Assembly (NCBI GenBank): GCA_009193035.1 | Contig: SWDT01000009.1 | Coordinates: 248,001 to 312,000, forward strand | DNA: 64,000 nt | Reading direction: 5' to 3' | Source: Halicephalobus mephisto | Taxonomy: Eukaryota > Nematoda > Chromadorea > Rhabditida > Panagrolaimidae | Shown here: positions 36,037-46,849 of the stretch, in pieces | Position numbering within the stretch: the first letter of the stretch is position 1 | Layout: the number at the start of each line of letters is the position of its first letter | Translations under genes and position numbers: made by a program | The notes under the pieces: generated by a model | Told to the model about the DNA's origin: nothing | The model's input: only the letters and a program-made list of their open reading frames with translations | Databases searched by the model: none

Positions 36037-36752
36037 CGAAAAAAACAAATCTGGAAAAATTACCATTATTTAATTCGGAAAAAGAAAGGACGGAAAATTA
36101 TCATGCTTTCCCACATATGAAAGGAAAGTTTGGAAAAGTGATCATATTTTTTCTGTAACAAACGAAAGTTGGGGAAAACTATTCTTTTTTCATCTACAAG
36201 AAAGGAAAATCGGGAAATGTTACCTTTCTCTAATCCAGAAAAAGGAAAACTCGGAAAAAGAACCAGCTCAACAAGGAAAATTTGGACAAACTATCCTTGT
36301 TCCGAGCAGAAAAGAAAGCCTGGAAAAATTATCTAACTTTATGTGAAACGGGGAAATTTGGACGTATTTGTGCTTTTAATCTGAAAAAAGAGGAATTTGG
36401 TAATATTCCTCTCTTTTATCTCTCAAATAAGAATGTTTGGAATGATTCACGGCCGGGTCCAAGACCGACTGCACGTATTGTTTGGTCTCAATTTTGACAC
36501 TCCTTTCAATTTTCTCAAAAGTGGAATTTTGGTCGTAATCTATAGATAAATTTATCATTTTCATTTTTGATTATGGAATTCCTCTAGAAATTTCTTCTGT
36601 AACCTTCGCCGGCCGGAAAATCCCGGAACAGCCGCCAGTGGCGGTCGTTCTTTCCTTTTTGGAAGCGGCTGTTCGGTCTGTTGTTTTCGAGAACCAAATT
36701 TCCGATCGATTAAGAAATCCATGGAAAAATCCGAATCTGGAGGCCTTTCGAG
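36037..36752. promoter_or_regulatory. Divergent promoter region between two genes
   Basis: Non-coding interval between divergent start codons. 36060-36330 carries four to five imperfect ~60-bp repeats with GGAAAATTTGGAAAA words. 36590-36690 is GC-rich (GCCGCCAGTGGCGGTCGTTC), typical of a core promoter or 5' UTR. Confidence 0.45.
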
Positions 36753-39700
36753 ATGTCCGAAATGGATTTAAAGACGGTTACATATGGTAATTTTAAAAAT
36801 TCATATATCAAATTTAAAAAATAATTTTTTTAGATATTTCGAAATCCGTCGTTTTTGAAAGTTTCAATTATGGTTCAAAAATAATCCGAAATTTGAACAA
36901 TTTGCGGATTTCTGAAGCTTTGTGTGATGTTGTTCTCGTTGTGGAAGGAATCAGAATCCCGGCTCACCGGGTTTGGCTGGCCAGTTGCAGCAATTACTTC
37001 AGAGCCATGTTCACGAACCAGATGGCCGAGAGTCGACAACGTGAGTTCCTTACAACTAGTCACTATCCTTTCAACCAGTCACTATCCTTACAATCAGTCA
37101 CTATCCTTACAACTAGTCACTATCCTTCCAACCAGTCACTATCCTTCCAACCAGTCATTATCCTTACAATCAGTCACTATCCTTCCTAATCTCATTGCCC
37201 AATTCTCTAAATAGTTATCCAACTTTCTAAGCCAGATATGCCTATCTTATCTAGATATACAACTATCCATTTTTTGAAGTTTTTTAATTTTAGATTTTTT
37301 AATAATTTTAATAATTTTTATAAATTGTAATTATTATTATTATGTTTAATTTCAGAAGAAATCCAAATGGTAGACATCGACGAACGGACTTTGAGGAATC
37401 TGATAGACTTCTGCTACACCGGATCCATCAGAGTCGACGAGGAAAACGTTCATCGACTGCTCCCTGCTGCTTGTCTTCTTCAAATGGAAGAAATTGAAAA
37501 TTTTTGTTGTCGATTTTTGAAGGATCAATTGGACTTTACTAATTGCTTAAGTGTCAGGAATTTCGCCGAAAGCCATGCCTGTGGGGACTTGTTCAAGGAA
37601 TCAGACAAGTTCATGAGGAAAAATCTGGAAGTAAGTTTTGCATTTTTATATGAATTTAATTATTTTATTTTAGAATATCCTGAAACAAGAAGAATACCTC
37701 CAATTGCCGGTGGATTCGTTTTCTGAAATACTGAGTTTTGATGAAGTAAACTTGACCGACGAAACCGCCTTCAACGCCGTCATTAACTGGGTTAAATTCG
37801 ATCCGGAAACAAGAAAAGAAAGTCTCTACCGGCTTCTGGAGCACGTGAGACTACCTCAATGTAGTAAAAAGTTCGTCGTCCAAGTAGTGTCCGAAAATCC
37901 GCTGATCAAAAAAGACATCAGATGTCGGGATCTCGTGGATGAAGCCAAAAACGCTCTTCTTCTTCCATCAGAATCCAATGATGCTTCAAACGAAAGACTA
38001 CGACGAAGAAGGATCCCAGAATACGAGCAATATTTCATCTTTGCCGTCGGAGGTTGGCATTCAGGAGACGCCATGTCGAATGTCGAAAGAATGGACGTCA
38101 GAACAGGAGACTGGACGAACGTCAAACCGATGCAAAAAAGCAGATGCGGAGTAGGGGTCGGTGTCATAAATAACAAGTTATTCGCCGTAGGGGGTCATGA
38201 TGGACAAAAATATCTGAAATGCGTCGAAAAATACGATCCCATCATTGATCTGTGGTCTTCAGAAGTCGTCCCCATGTCCACATGTCGGACTAGTGTTGGA
38301 GTAGCTGTTTTGGATAATTCCCTATATGCCATCGGAGGTCAAGACGGGGTCAGTTGTCTCAGCGTCGTTGAAAGATACGATCCTGTTAGAAATGAATGGA
38401 TCGGAATCACTCCCATGAGTTCCAGAAGACTCGGAGTTTCGGTTTCTATTTTAAACGGCTGCTTATATGCAATTGGAGGAGCTGACGGACATAATCCACT
38501 AGATTCAGTTGAAAGGTAATTTTTTAAATTACGATTTTTTAAAAAAGTCATGGACTGGTAGTTGTGTAAGATGGCAAATCTGGCTAATTAGTGAATTTTT
38601 GCAACTTGTATTCAAAATTTAATATTATATATAATAATATATATACAATAATATATATAATAATACATATATATTTAATAATATATATAATAATGTATAT
38701 AATAATACATATATATAATAATATATATAATAATGTATATAATAATACATATATATAATAATAATATATATATTTTTTATTTACTACCAGCATCACGTGG
38801 CCATGATCGTCAGACTCGAAATAATTCATTACAGTACCCTAATACAACTTATTTTTTTTGTTTAAATTTTAAAAAAAGAATAATATTGAATTTTCAATAA
38901 ATACCTAAAATCGGTAACTTGTTCTCTCGTCCTTGAGAGTGAACTCTCGCGCGCGTCTGTGAACTGGCAAATCTGGCTAATCAGTGAATTTCTGATAATC
39001 AATGCCAAATGATTTTTTTCTAACGGACATTCAAACTTATATAAAACGGCGAGTGAACTCTCGCGCGCGTCTGTGAACTGGCAAATCTGGCTAATCAGTG
39101 AATTTTCGATAACAAATGCCGAGCGATTTTTTGCAACTTTTATTCTGATTTTTATAAAATAATTTATTGTTTATGTTTATTATTTGCTTTTGTAATGATG
39201 GTTTTTCAGATTAGATCCTCGCGTTGGAAGATGGGAAAAAGTGAAAACAATGGGAACCACGAGGAAACACCTGGGCTCAGCTAGCCTCAAGAATTCAATT
39301 TTTGCTGTCGGGGGAAGAACAGACAATTCGGAGCTTGCTTCTGCTGAGAAATACGATCCCCGAATGGACGAATGGATGCCCATTGTTTCATTGAATCATA
39401 GGCGCTCTGGAGTGAGTTTTTTTATAAAATTTTATATGGTTGCTCGATGATGAAGAAATTTAGCCAATTCTGATTTTTTTGATTAAAATTTTGACCAGAA
39501 GCGAAAAATTTATCTGAGAGCAAGAGAAATTTTTAGATTTTACTTTTTTGGATATTTTTAAAGATTTTTTTTATATTTTTAAATTTCAGGTCGGATTAGC
39601 GGTTATCAACGACGAAAATAAGATATATGCCATCGGTGGATTTGATGGATGTAATTATCTCAAATCAATAGAAATTCTAGAAGAAAAAGATGGCCTAGAT

Positions 39701-39805
39701 GACTTGACGAAATCGTCTCAGTGGAGAAATTCGGGTTCGATGATACATCGACGACTCGGCGGAGGAGTTGGAGTTATCACGTTGAAAAATGAATTTAAAT
39801 TATAA
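36753..39805 (+). CDS. KLHL20: KLHL20-type BTB-Kelch adaptor (KEL-20)
   Basis: Substrate adaptor for Cullin-3 ubiquitin ligase. Exons 36753-36786, 36834-37040, 37356-37630, 37674-38515, 39210-39411 and 39590-39805 join in phase to 591 residues, near the 609 of human KLHL20. A BTB domain at about 30-130 ([20 protein letters not shown]) mediates Cul3 binding and dimerisation; a BACK domain spans about 135-240. Six Kelch blades run from about 294 to the end, each with the GG doublet and spaced Tyr/Trp. [10 protein letters not shown], the [13 protein letters not shown] and [11 protein letters not shown] blocks and the closing [10 protein letters not shown] are near-identical to KLHL20, which separates it from other KLHL members. 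Intron 2 holds a 19-bp minisatellite and intron 4 an (AT)-rich microsatellite plus a 114-bp duplication. Confidence 0.95.
37059..37191. repeat. 19-bp minisatellite in KLHL20 intron 2
   Basis: Seven units of GTCACTATCCTTACAACCA type, with only one or two substitutions between neighbours. It begins 18 bp after the exon 2 donor. Confidence 0.9.
38516..39209. repeat. Repeats in KLHL20 intron 4
   Basis: 38620-38775 is an ATATATAATAATACAT microsatellite. The block GAACTCTCGCGCGCGTCTGT with following GGCAAATCTGGCTAATCAGT occurs at 38941 and again at 39055, a 114-bp tandem duplication. A third partial copy lies at about 38570. Confidence 0.8.
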
Positions 39806-40638
39806 AATTAGCCAATCTTGCTTAAAATCATATATAATCAAGTGTTCAGTTTACGGTTTTGGATTGTTTGCTCTTTTGTACAAATGTAGATGTCGACTAT
39901 GGACAGAAGAAAGGTGTAACTTTGGTTTTCTAGCGGGAGTTGGCAAGTGTCCAAAAGCTTTTGGCGGGAAGCGAGCGTCGTAGGTCACTCGCTTCCTTCT
40001 TGCCCGGTTTTTCTCGTCCAAAAGGGCAAAACTGGCATTGTTACCATTGCGAAAGAAAAAAATTTTTTTTTGAATGAGAATTGACTGGTAAATTAAAGGT
40101 TAACAAGAGGTCAAATTTTTTATTAAATTTTTACTTTTTTATAATTTTTATTTTTTATATATGAAATTTGAGAAAAATTTTTTTGAAAAAAATGACCCGG
40201 AAAAAGCTCAATCCAATTTAGGATGGGGTCCAGAAATAAGCTATTTTGACAATGATGCTTCATTGGACAGTCGGACGAAATTTTTCGGAAGGGGGTCCAT
40301 TATTCGTTTCGGCAATCTTGGTACTGTTCGTCTATCCGCGACGGGGGACCGACAAGTGCCGTTTGGCAGTGGCACTGACCTTGTGAGCAGCGATCGCAAA
40401 CGGTCAGTTTTTCCTTTTTCTTTCGTTTCTTGCTTTTTTGGCGGGAACATAAGCGCGTCCGATTTTTTTGCGTGTTTATTATTTTTCAAATTTAAAAATT
40501 TTTGTCTATTTTGAATGACAGAAGAATTGTTCCATTTTCAAGTTTGAAAAGCTTTTCTCGAGTTTATTTGCGCGTTTTTAAAATTTTTAAATTTTATCGA
40601 TCTTTTTTCAGCGGTCATCGAAAAAGTTTAAAATTCAA
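39806..40638. promoter_or_regulatory. Intergenic region and likely promoter of the basic membrane-protein gene
   Basis: Contains an 8-bp-stem hairpin GAAGCGAG/CTCGCTTC at about 39968-39995. 40200-40420 is comparatively GC-rich. An acceptor TCTTTTTTCAG ends at 40611, 27 bp before the ATG at 40639, and is a probable trans-splice site. Confidence 0.4.
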
Positions 40639-41444
40639 ATGCCACCGAAACCCGCTCGTGGACGTAGCCGTTCTGCCGGTAGGGCCCCCAAAAGGACCCC
40701 TTCCCCCAAGAAACCAGGTCGTAAGTCTTCTCCAGGACGCAAAACTCCGTCCAAAAAAGTTACTCCTGTTAAAAGTAGTACTCCTGGAATTCGTCGATCT
40801 CGTTCACGATCTAATTCAAGACCTACAACCCCTGCAAAACCTCGTAGATCTTCTCCTGTTCGTCGAAATATTTCTCCTGTTGTCAAAAGAACTCCATCCC
40901 CTACGGCATCCGCCCGTCCTCGTCGGGCCGCCGCCGTGGCCGCCCGGGACCATCTGAGAGGAGTGGAGTCGTCCAGAGTCCTGCCCGTGAAACCCAGGAC
41001 TTCGGCCACGACCACCTGGAGGGACTGGGTTCCGAGGCCCAAAATCAACTGGCCCCGCTGGCGATACAACAACCGAAGAATCCAATTTCATTTGAGAAAA
41101 AACGCAAAATTATACTTTTACTTTTTCGTTTTGGTGATTTTAGCAATTACTTGCTATTATTTTTCACAACAAATTACGAAACAATTAGCCGCAATTTCGA
41201 AATCATTAAGCGACATTTACGAAGAACAACGTAAAAGATTCCAGTAAGTAATTTTTTTTTTTTTATTTTTAAAATTATTCACAATACTGTCACTTTTGGC
41301 CTTAATCACCACTAACACCGCTCTTGTTCCAGAATCTACTGGGATCAGTACCTACAACAGAAGTCCGAATCGCCCCAAATCAAGAAACAACAACCCCCAA
41401 CGAGGCCCCCTCCCAACTCTCAACAGCAACCCCACGGCGTCTAG
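40639..41444 (+). CDS. Basic Ser/Pro-rich single-pass membrane protein, possibly nuclear-envelope
   Basis: Exons 40639-41243 and 41333-41444 join in phase (CA|A) to 238 residues. Residues 1-95 are extremely basic with many SPKK/TPKK/SRSRS motifs, like the nucleoplasmic tails of inner-nuclear-membrane proteins such as LBR and like histone H1 tails; such motifs bind DNA and are kinase targets. Residues about 152-174 are a strong transmembrane helix ([18 protein letters not shown]). After it come an amphipathic helix and a Gln/Pro-rich C-terminus ([12 protein letters not shown]). There is no signal peptide, LEM domain or sterol-reductase domain. Inner nuclear membrane localisation is inference from composition only. 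Confidence 0.78.
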
Positions 41445-41548
41445 CACCCCTTGATATCTGTCGCCAATTTTATCTTTGTTGCACGTCTTTTCTCGACCGA
41501 TCTTTCTTTAAATACTTCTCGGGAAACTGTACGACATTAAATTCCCTA

Positions 41549-41668
41549 AGGCATTCAGTACCCTAGGGTATTCAGTACCTTAGGGTATTTAGTATCTGGG
41601 GGTATTTAGTACCTTAGGGTATTTAGTATCTTGGGGTATTCAGTACCCTGGGGTATTCAGTACCCTGT
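41549..41668. repeat. 17-bp minisatellite in the 3' region of the basic membrane-protein gene
   Basis: Seven units of GGTATTCAGTACCCTAG type with few substitutions, starting about 105 bp after the stop codon. Confidence 0.88.
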
Positions 41669-42326
41669 AAGTCCCGTTAGTTTTGGGATTTTTTAAAATT
41701 AATTTTTTGAAAGTAATTGGGACGCCAGGTAGACTAGTCTAAAAAGGTAAAAATGGCCTTTATAGAATTTTGCCCTTAGGACATTTAGTTCCTTTTTTGA
41801 CTTGCACTGGTTTTTTGATTTTTTTTAATTTTTAACTATTTTACTGTTACTGTAAGTACCGAAAGCTGGTTTAAAAAGATAAAAATGGTCTCTGCAAAAC
41901 TCCGCTTTTCCGATTCTGACTAATTTCGAAATTCTTAAACAATGTTTTTACGTAACTACTGTGCTGAGTTAATTTAAATATTAAAAATCGGTCTAACAAC
42001 GAAAAAATATTACGAAACAGGGTCAAGTGTCGTACTTTTCCGGAACAGTGTCGCTTTTTTCACGCTTTTCGTCTCTAACAAATGTTATCTTTTATGCACT
42101 ATTCCTTGATCAGTATTATTTCTCTTCCAAAACTTCTAAATCCTCAAATTGCAGGCAACCTGGGGCTACCTGGACCTCCTTCTTCACCAAGAGCTGATTC
42201 GACTTTGTACGGCAATTTGAGATTTTTTTTGCATTTACTTTGTTCTCGTAGAACGAGATTTCCAGTTTTGCTGAACCAGTAAGCGCTGCCAAATGATGTT
42301 CATAAGTCTTTTAGTAACTTTTACTA

Positions 42327-42715
42327 CTGTACGACAGTTGTCCCCTGCGGCATTTAATTCTTTTTAAATCGAGAGATAGAGGAACACGGAATAGGGATAT
42401 TTACCGTAAAAAATTAAACGTAAAAATTAAACGTAAAAAAACGAAAAAGATTTAAAATTTCGTAATAACAATAATAATGATGATTTCGTAATAAATTTGA
42501 AAGTTATTTAACGCGCCGCTGTTTTTCGTTTCGAGACCTTTCTGTCTGTTCCTGTTAACTTTCAATTTCCACTGATTTCGAAATTTTTAAAATTTAATAT
42601 ATTAATTTTAAAAAACTAAAATTCTTTGATTTTTTAAATTGATATATTAATTTAAAAAATGAAAGTTTTACAAAAACTAAGAACTAAATCTCGCTGGGGA
42701 ATAACTGTCGTACAG
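42327..42715. mobile_element. 389-bp MITE with CTGTACGACAGTT ends
   Basis: The left end CTGTACGACAGTTGTCCCC and the right end GGGGAATAACTGTCGTACAG are inverted repeats with two mismatches over 19-20 bp. The interior is A/T-rich and non-coding. The first eight bases are shared with the elements at 43564. Confidence 0.78.
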
Positions 42716-42901
42716 GCCATTTTTACCACTCGACAAGGAATTGTTTCTTTCGTCTTCACAGACTGATGCCTTCTTTCTTATATGAAATCTGTTTAGTCTT
42801 GGTTCTAACTCATACAAAAATCTCGCTTGATTCCGGCGATTTTCAATTTTCATTTTTTTTGTATTTATCTTGAATGAAATAAAACTTTAACAATGAATAA
42901 A

Positions 42902-45900
42902 TCATTTTTTGACTGTTCTTAGAGCATCTGAAATGACTTGGACAGTCCTATCGGCGTCTTCCTTCGTGATGCACATCGGGGGCTTGATTCTGAGGACGTT
43001 TCCTTTTAGGCCTCCTTTTCCGAGAAGAACACCTTGATCCTTGATGAATTCGAAGATATTCGCCGTTCTCGAGGCAGACATCGGAGCTCCAGTTTCATCA
43101 ACAAGTTCCACTCCGATCATGAGTCCCTTTCCTCTGACATCCCCGACCAGATGAGTGTCCATAGAAGCCAATTGTTTCAAAAAATGAGTACCAACTTTTA
43201 CACAATTTTCTTGAAGTTTTTCTTCTTCGATAACCTGAAATAATCTTGAAAAATTAAAAAAAAATTAAAAAAATTAAAAAAAATTAAAAAAATTAAAAAA
43301 TCTACAAAGCGGTCAACATCAAAGTCAAGATAAAATCTGCAATTTTAGCAAATCAACATCAAAATCAAATTTAAATTTTTTCGAAAAATTGTTAAATTAA
43401 AATTTATATTTTAAATTTATAAAACTTTCAAAATTTGCACATTGCTTGCAACATTCAAACAAGTCGACCAGTCAACTTGTGTAAAAATCCGACTTTTATG
43501 TCGGTCGCTTCGTAGATTTCGGCACTGATGTTAAAGAATCAATCTTACAAAAAAAATTTCCGACTGTACGATATTTGCTCCTCTATATTTCGTAATATTT
43601 ATCTCATTTTTTAATTTTTTATATTAATTTTTCTAATTAACTTAATATCTGAGTTAAATAAGAAAAAATTAATTTTAAAAAATAATTTCGAAATTAGGAA
43701 AAATAAAAAAGAAGAAAAACGGGGGAATAAATATTGCTGAGGAGCTGTACGATATTTGCTCTCCTGTATTTCGTAATATTTATCTCATTTTTTAATTTTA
43801 TATTAATTTTTCTAATTAACTTAATATCTCAATTAAATAAGAAAAAATTACTTTTAAAAATAATTTTAAAATCAGCAAGAATAAAAAAGAAGAAAAACGG
43901 GGGAACAAATGTCGCTGAGGAGCTTTACAGCCAAAATTGTATTTATTCGAAGTGACTTTTTGAAACAAATTATGCCTAATTTTATCTTATATACATATCC
44001 ATAATCTATATTTAATTTTTGTAGAACGAAAAAAATAAAATAAATGTTTAAAATTTCATAGATCGAAAATTGAGAAAAAAACAAAAGTATTTTTTTTTGA
44101 AATTTCGGGATTTAATTTTAAAAATATTTTTGAAAGTTAATTTTAATAATTTTTTTACAATTAAATATATTTTTGACGTTGATTGCAGCTGTTTAATTAG
44201 TTTTTCGAAAAAGGGATTAAAAAAATGAAAAAATTCAATTTTAAATTTAAAGTTTTTTCAAATTACTTCATTCCAAAAAGTCGTTCAGCAAAAATGAAAT
44301 ACAGATTCTGAATCAGTATTTTCAGAACTACAAAATGATATATAACTCATTCCAAAAAGCCACTTCGAGTAAGTGGACTTTCATCGTTAATACACAGGTA
44401 ATTTGTAATCACTATTAACCGAATGCAATCAACCCATAAGAGCCTTAGAATCAAATTCATCGAGGATTGCATTCTAAGTAAGTATAATCGATGGCAATGA
44501 TCGCAATCAAGCAAAAGTTGATTATAAGCAAATGCAATCGAAGGTGTTTGAGACATTTTTTCCCTCACAAGTAATTTACAATCCCCACTAACTAAATGCA
44601 GTCTTCAGTAGATTGAATTCTAAGTGATTACAATCTTCAATGGATTTGATTCTAACTGAATGCAGTCCTCAATGGATTTGATTCTAACTGAATGTAATCT
44701 TCAGTAGATTGAATTCTAAGTTATTACAATCAAGCAAAGGTTGATTATAAGTGAATGCCATCGAAGGTGTTTGATTGCATTCAGTTAGCGGTGATCGCAA
44801 ATTACTTATGTAAAATCCACATAACTCAAAACTGCGGTCTCGGAACGAAGAATCCTGAATATCAATCAACTGCGCTACTGTAGTCAAAATACAGCCACGT
44901 TATTTGAGATTTCTGATGAACTATTTGAACATTCAAATTACAAAGTTGTTTTTCTCTATTTCGTACATGTAAAAAATCACTCACCTCAAGGACCGCTTTG
45001 CCGACGGCACTGGCGAGAGGATTTCCTCCGAAAGTGTTAAAGTAGAGGGCTTTTCCGAGGGATTTCGCGATTTCTTTCGTAGTGACGACAGCTCCGATGG
45101 GGAATCCGTTGCCCATCCCCTTGGCCATGGTGACGATGTCCGGACGGACTTCGTGAGTTTGGAATCCCCAGAAATGAGAACCGAGTCTTCCGAATCCAGT
45201 CTGGACTTCATCGCTGATGCAGACGCCTCCTCTCTTCTGGACGGCTTCAAAGGCTCTCGGAAGGAAGTTCTTCGGAAACTGAGTAGTGCCACCCACTCCT
45301 TGAATGGATTCAACGAGGAAACCTGCTGGACCTGTTGCTGCCGGAAAATCGTAAGCGAGGACTTCCTCAAACTGCTGATAATACTTGTCTCCGGCTTCGC
45401 ATCTGTCTCCAGTGCAATGACACTTTCTTTTTGGTTGAATCGGAGAATCCCGGCATCTAGACCCACCCCACGGACCGTTACAAGGATCAGGACATTGGGT
45501 CTTCAACAATCCGAATCCGGCAGGCATGGGGTGCTTCCAAGTCCCGAGATTGGTGGCGCCTTGGACAGTCTGGGTCATTCCGTGAAATCCATTTCTGACA
45601 GTCAAACAGTCAAATCTTCCCGTGTAAAGTCTCGCCAATTCCAGGGCCAGATCGTTGGCTTCACTTCCAGAATTCGTGAAGAAACAGACTTCCAGATGGT
45701 CGGGCATTGTTGCCGTAAGTTTCTTCGCGTATTCAAACATCGGACTCGTGTAGTAGATCGAAGTAGTATGCCAGAGTTTTTCGCTTTGTTTTCGAAGAGC
45801 TTCATTCACTTTTCTAAATTATCCATATAATTACCTATATTTCGACAATTAAATTTTCATTCTGAACTCAAAAATTATAAATTAACCTTCAGAATCCTAA

Positions 45901-46849
45901 ATTTCGAAGACAAACTTTTCATTCTAAACTTAAAAATCAAAAATTAACCTTCAGAATCCTATATTTCGACAATTAAATTTTCATTCTAAACTCAAAAATC
46001 AAAAATTAACCTTCAGAATCCTAAATTTCGAAGACAAACTTTTCATTCTGAACTTAAAAATTATAAATTAATCCTCAAAATCCTAGATTTCGATAATTAA
46101 ATTTTCATTCTGAACTTAAAAATCAAAAATTAACCTTCAGAATCCTAAATTTCGAAAATTAACTCCTTGTTCTAACTTCATATGCGGAATTTATGCTCTC
46201 GATTACTTCATTTCAGACACTTTTTGTCCAATTATAACCATATTTAAAATTTTACTCTGAATTTTATATGAAAAAGTGGAAATTTGCCCAGAATGAAGTT
46301 TAAAATTCCATATATAAAAAATAAAGTTACCTAAAATCGCTGTATTTCCAATTTCTGAATCAAAGTTGTTGGAATTGGGAAATATCCAGGATATAAATGC
46401 CGAAAAAATTTGAATATTTACAAAGTAAAAACTTACGGATGAGCGTGGCCAACGGAGACGGTGACGATGCCGCCGAACATGTCCAGGTACTTCTTTCCGT
46501 CGGTGTCATATAAAAATTGTCCAGATCCTTTTTCGATCAACAGAGGTTTCTTGTAATAAACGACCATAGAAGGCGGAAGATGTCTTCTGAGGGATTCTAT
46601 TCGCTGCATCCTGAAAAATCCGATTGAATAAAAACGAAAAAATTTACTATCGGTCTTTATTGAAACAATTGCTTCCGACCGACAACCCTTGGTCTACGAA
46701 GGAAAGACTGACCTTGCCTGACCTTTGAGCTCTTGCAGTTGCTGTAATCTACGTTCTGAGGATTTTTTATACTTCACTGCCGGAAGAAAATCGCCGACTC
46801 GAATTGATGTGTGAACTGTTGCAACATTTGATGTTAGATCATTGAACAT
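42902..46849 (-). CDS. AGXT2: AGXT2-type class III aminotransferase (alanine-glyoxylate aminotransferase 2)
   Basis: PLP-dependent mitochondrial enzyme transferring the amino group of alanine (or beta-aminoisobutyrate, dimethylarginine) to glyoxylate or pyruvate. Exons 46849-46713, 46610-46437, 45813-44985 and 43234-42902 join in phase to 490 residues. Class III marks in order: DMFGGIVTVSVGHAHP, the PLP-phosphate site FTNSGSEANDLA, ISDEVQTGFGR with the Asp that binds the pyridine nitrogen, and the Schiff-base Lys in TMAKGMGNGFP (about residue 333), followed by FNTFGGNPLA and RIKPPMC. A cysteine-rich insert (about CPDPCNGPWGG to GDRCEAGDKYY) is typical of AGXT2. Intron 2 holds a ~63-bp array and intron 3 a nest of MITEs. 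The basic, Ser/Arg-bearing N-terminus is compatible with a mitochondrial targeting peptide. Confidence 0.95.
43564..43930. mobile_element. Tandemly duplicated 181-bp MITE-like element
   Basis: CTGTACGATATTTGCTCC begins at 43564 and again at 43745. Each unit ends with an AAAACGGGGGAA block followed by GCTGAGGAGCT, partly complementary to the start (CTGTA...CTCC). Lies in intron 3 of the AGXT2 gene. Confidence 0.7.
43947..44369. mobile_element. MITE family B, copy 1
   Basis: The left end TCGAAGTGACTTTTTGA and right end TCCAAAAAGCCACTTCGAGT are inverted. The inside right part (ACTACAAAATGATATATAAC preceded by TCAGTATTTT) is shared with the copy at 53527-54008. Non-coding. Confidence 0.75.
44373..44820. 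mobile_element. 448-bp MITE with ~50-bp inverted ends
   Basis: The left end GTGGACTTTCATCGTTAATA continues to AATGCAATCA and pairs with the right end TGATTGCATTCAGTTAGCGG...AAAATCCAC over about 50 bp with scattered mismatches. The interior has direct and inverted copies of GATTGAATTCTAAGT and TGATTCTAACTGAATGCAGT. Adjoins MITE family B copy 1. Confidence 0.78.
45840..46160. repeat. ~63-bp tandem repeat in AGXT2 intron 2
   Basis: Five units containing AACCTTCAGAATCCTAAATT and AATTTTCATTCTGAACTT, with CCTTC at about 45886, 45949 and 46010. Confidence 0.85.

Noticed and set aside
40502..41091. Leu/Pro-rich plus-strand frame and Arg/Gly-rich minus-strand frames over the basic membrane-protein exon
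   Set aside because: Products of strong composition bias of the SPKK-rich coding exon read in other frames.
45153..45830. 225-codon plus-strand open frame
   Set aside because: Antisense to the AGXT2 exon that carries all PLP-binding motifs; no family features of its own.
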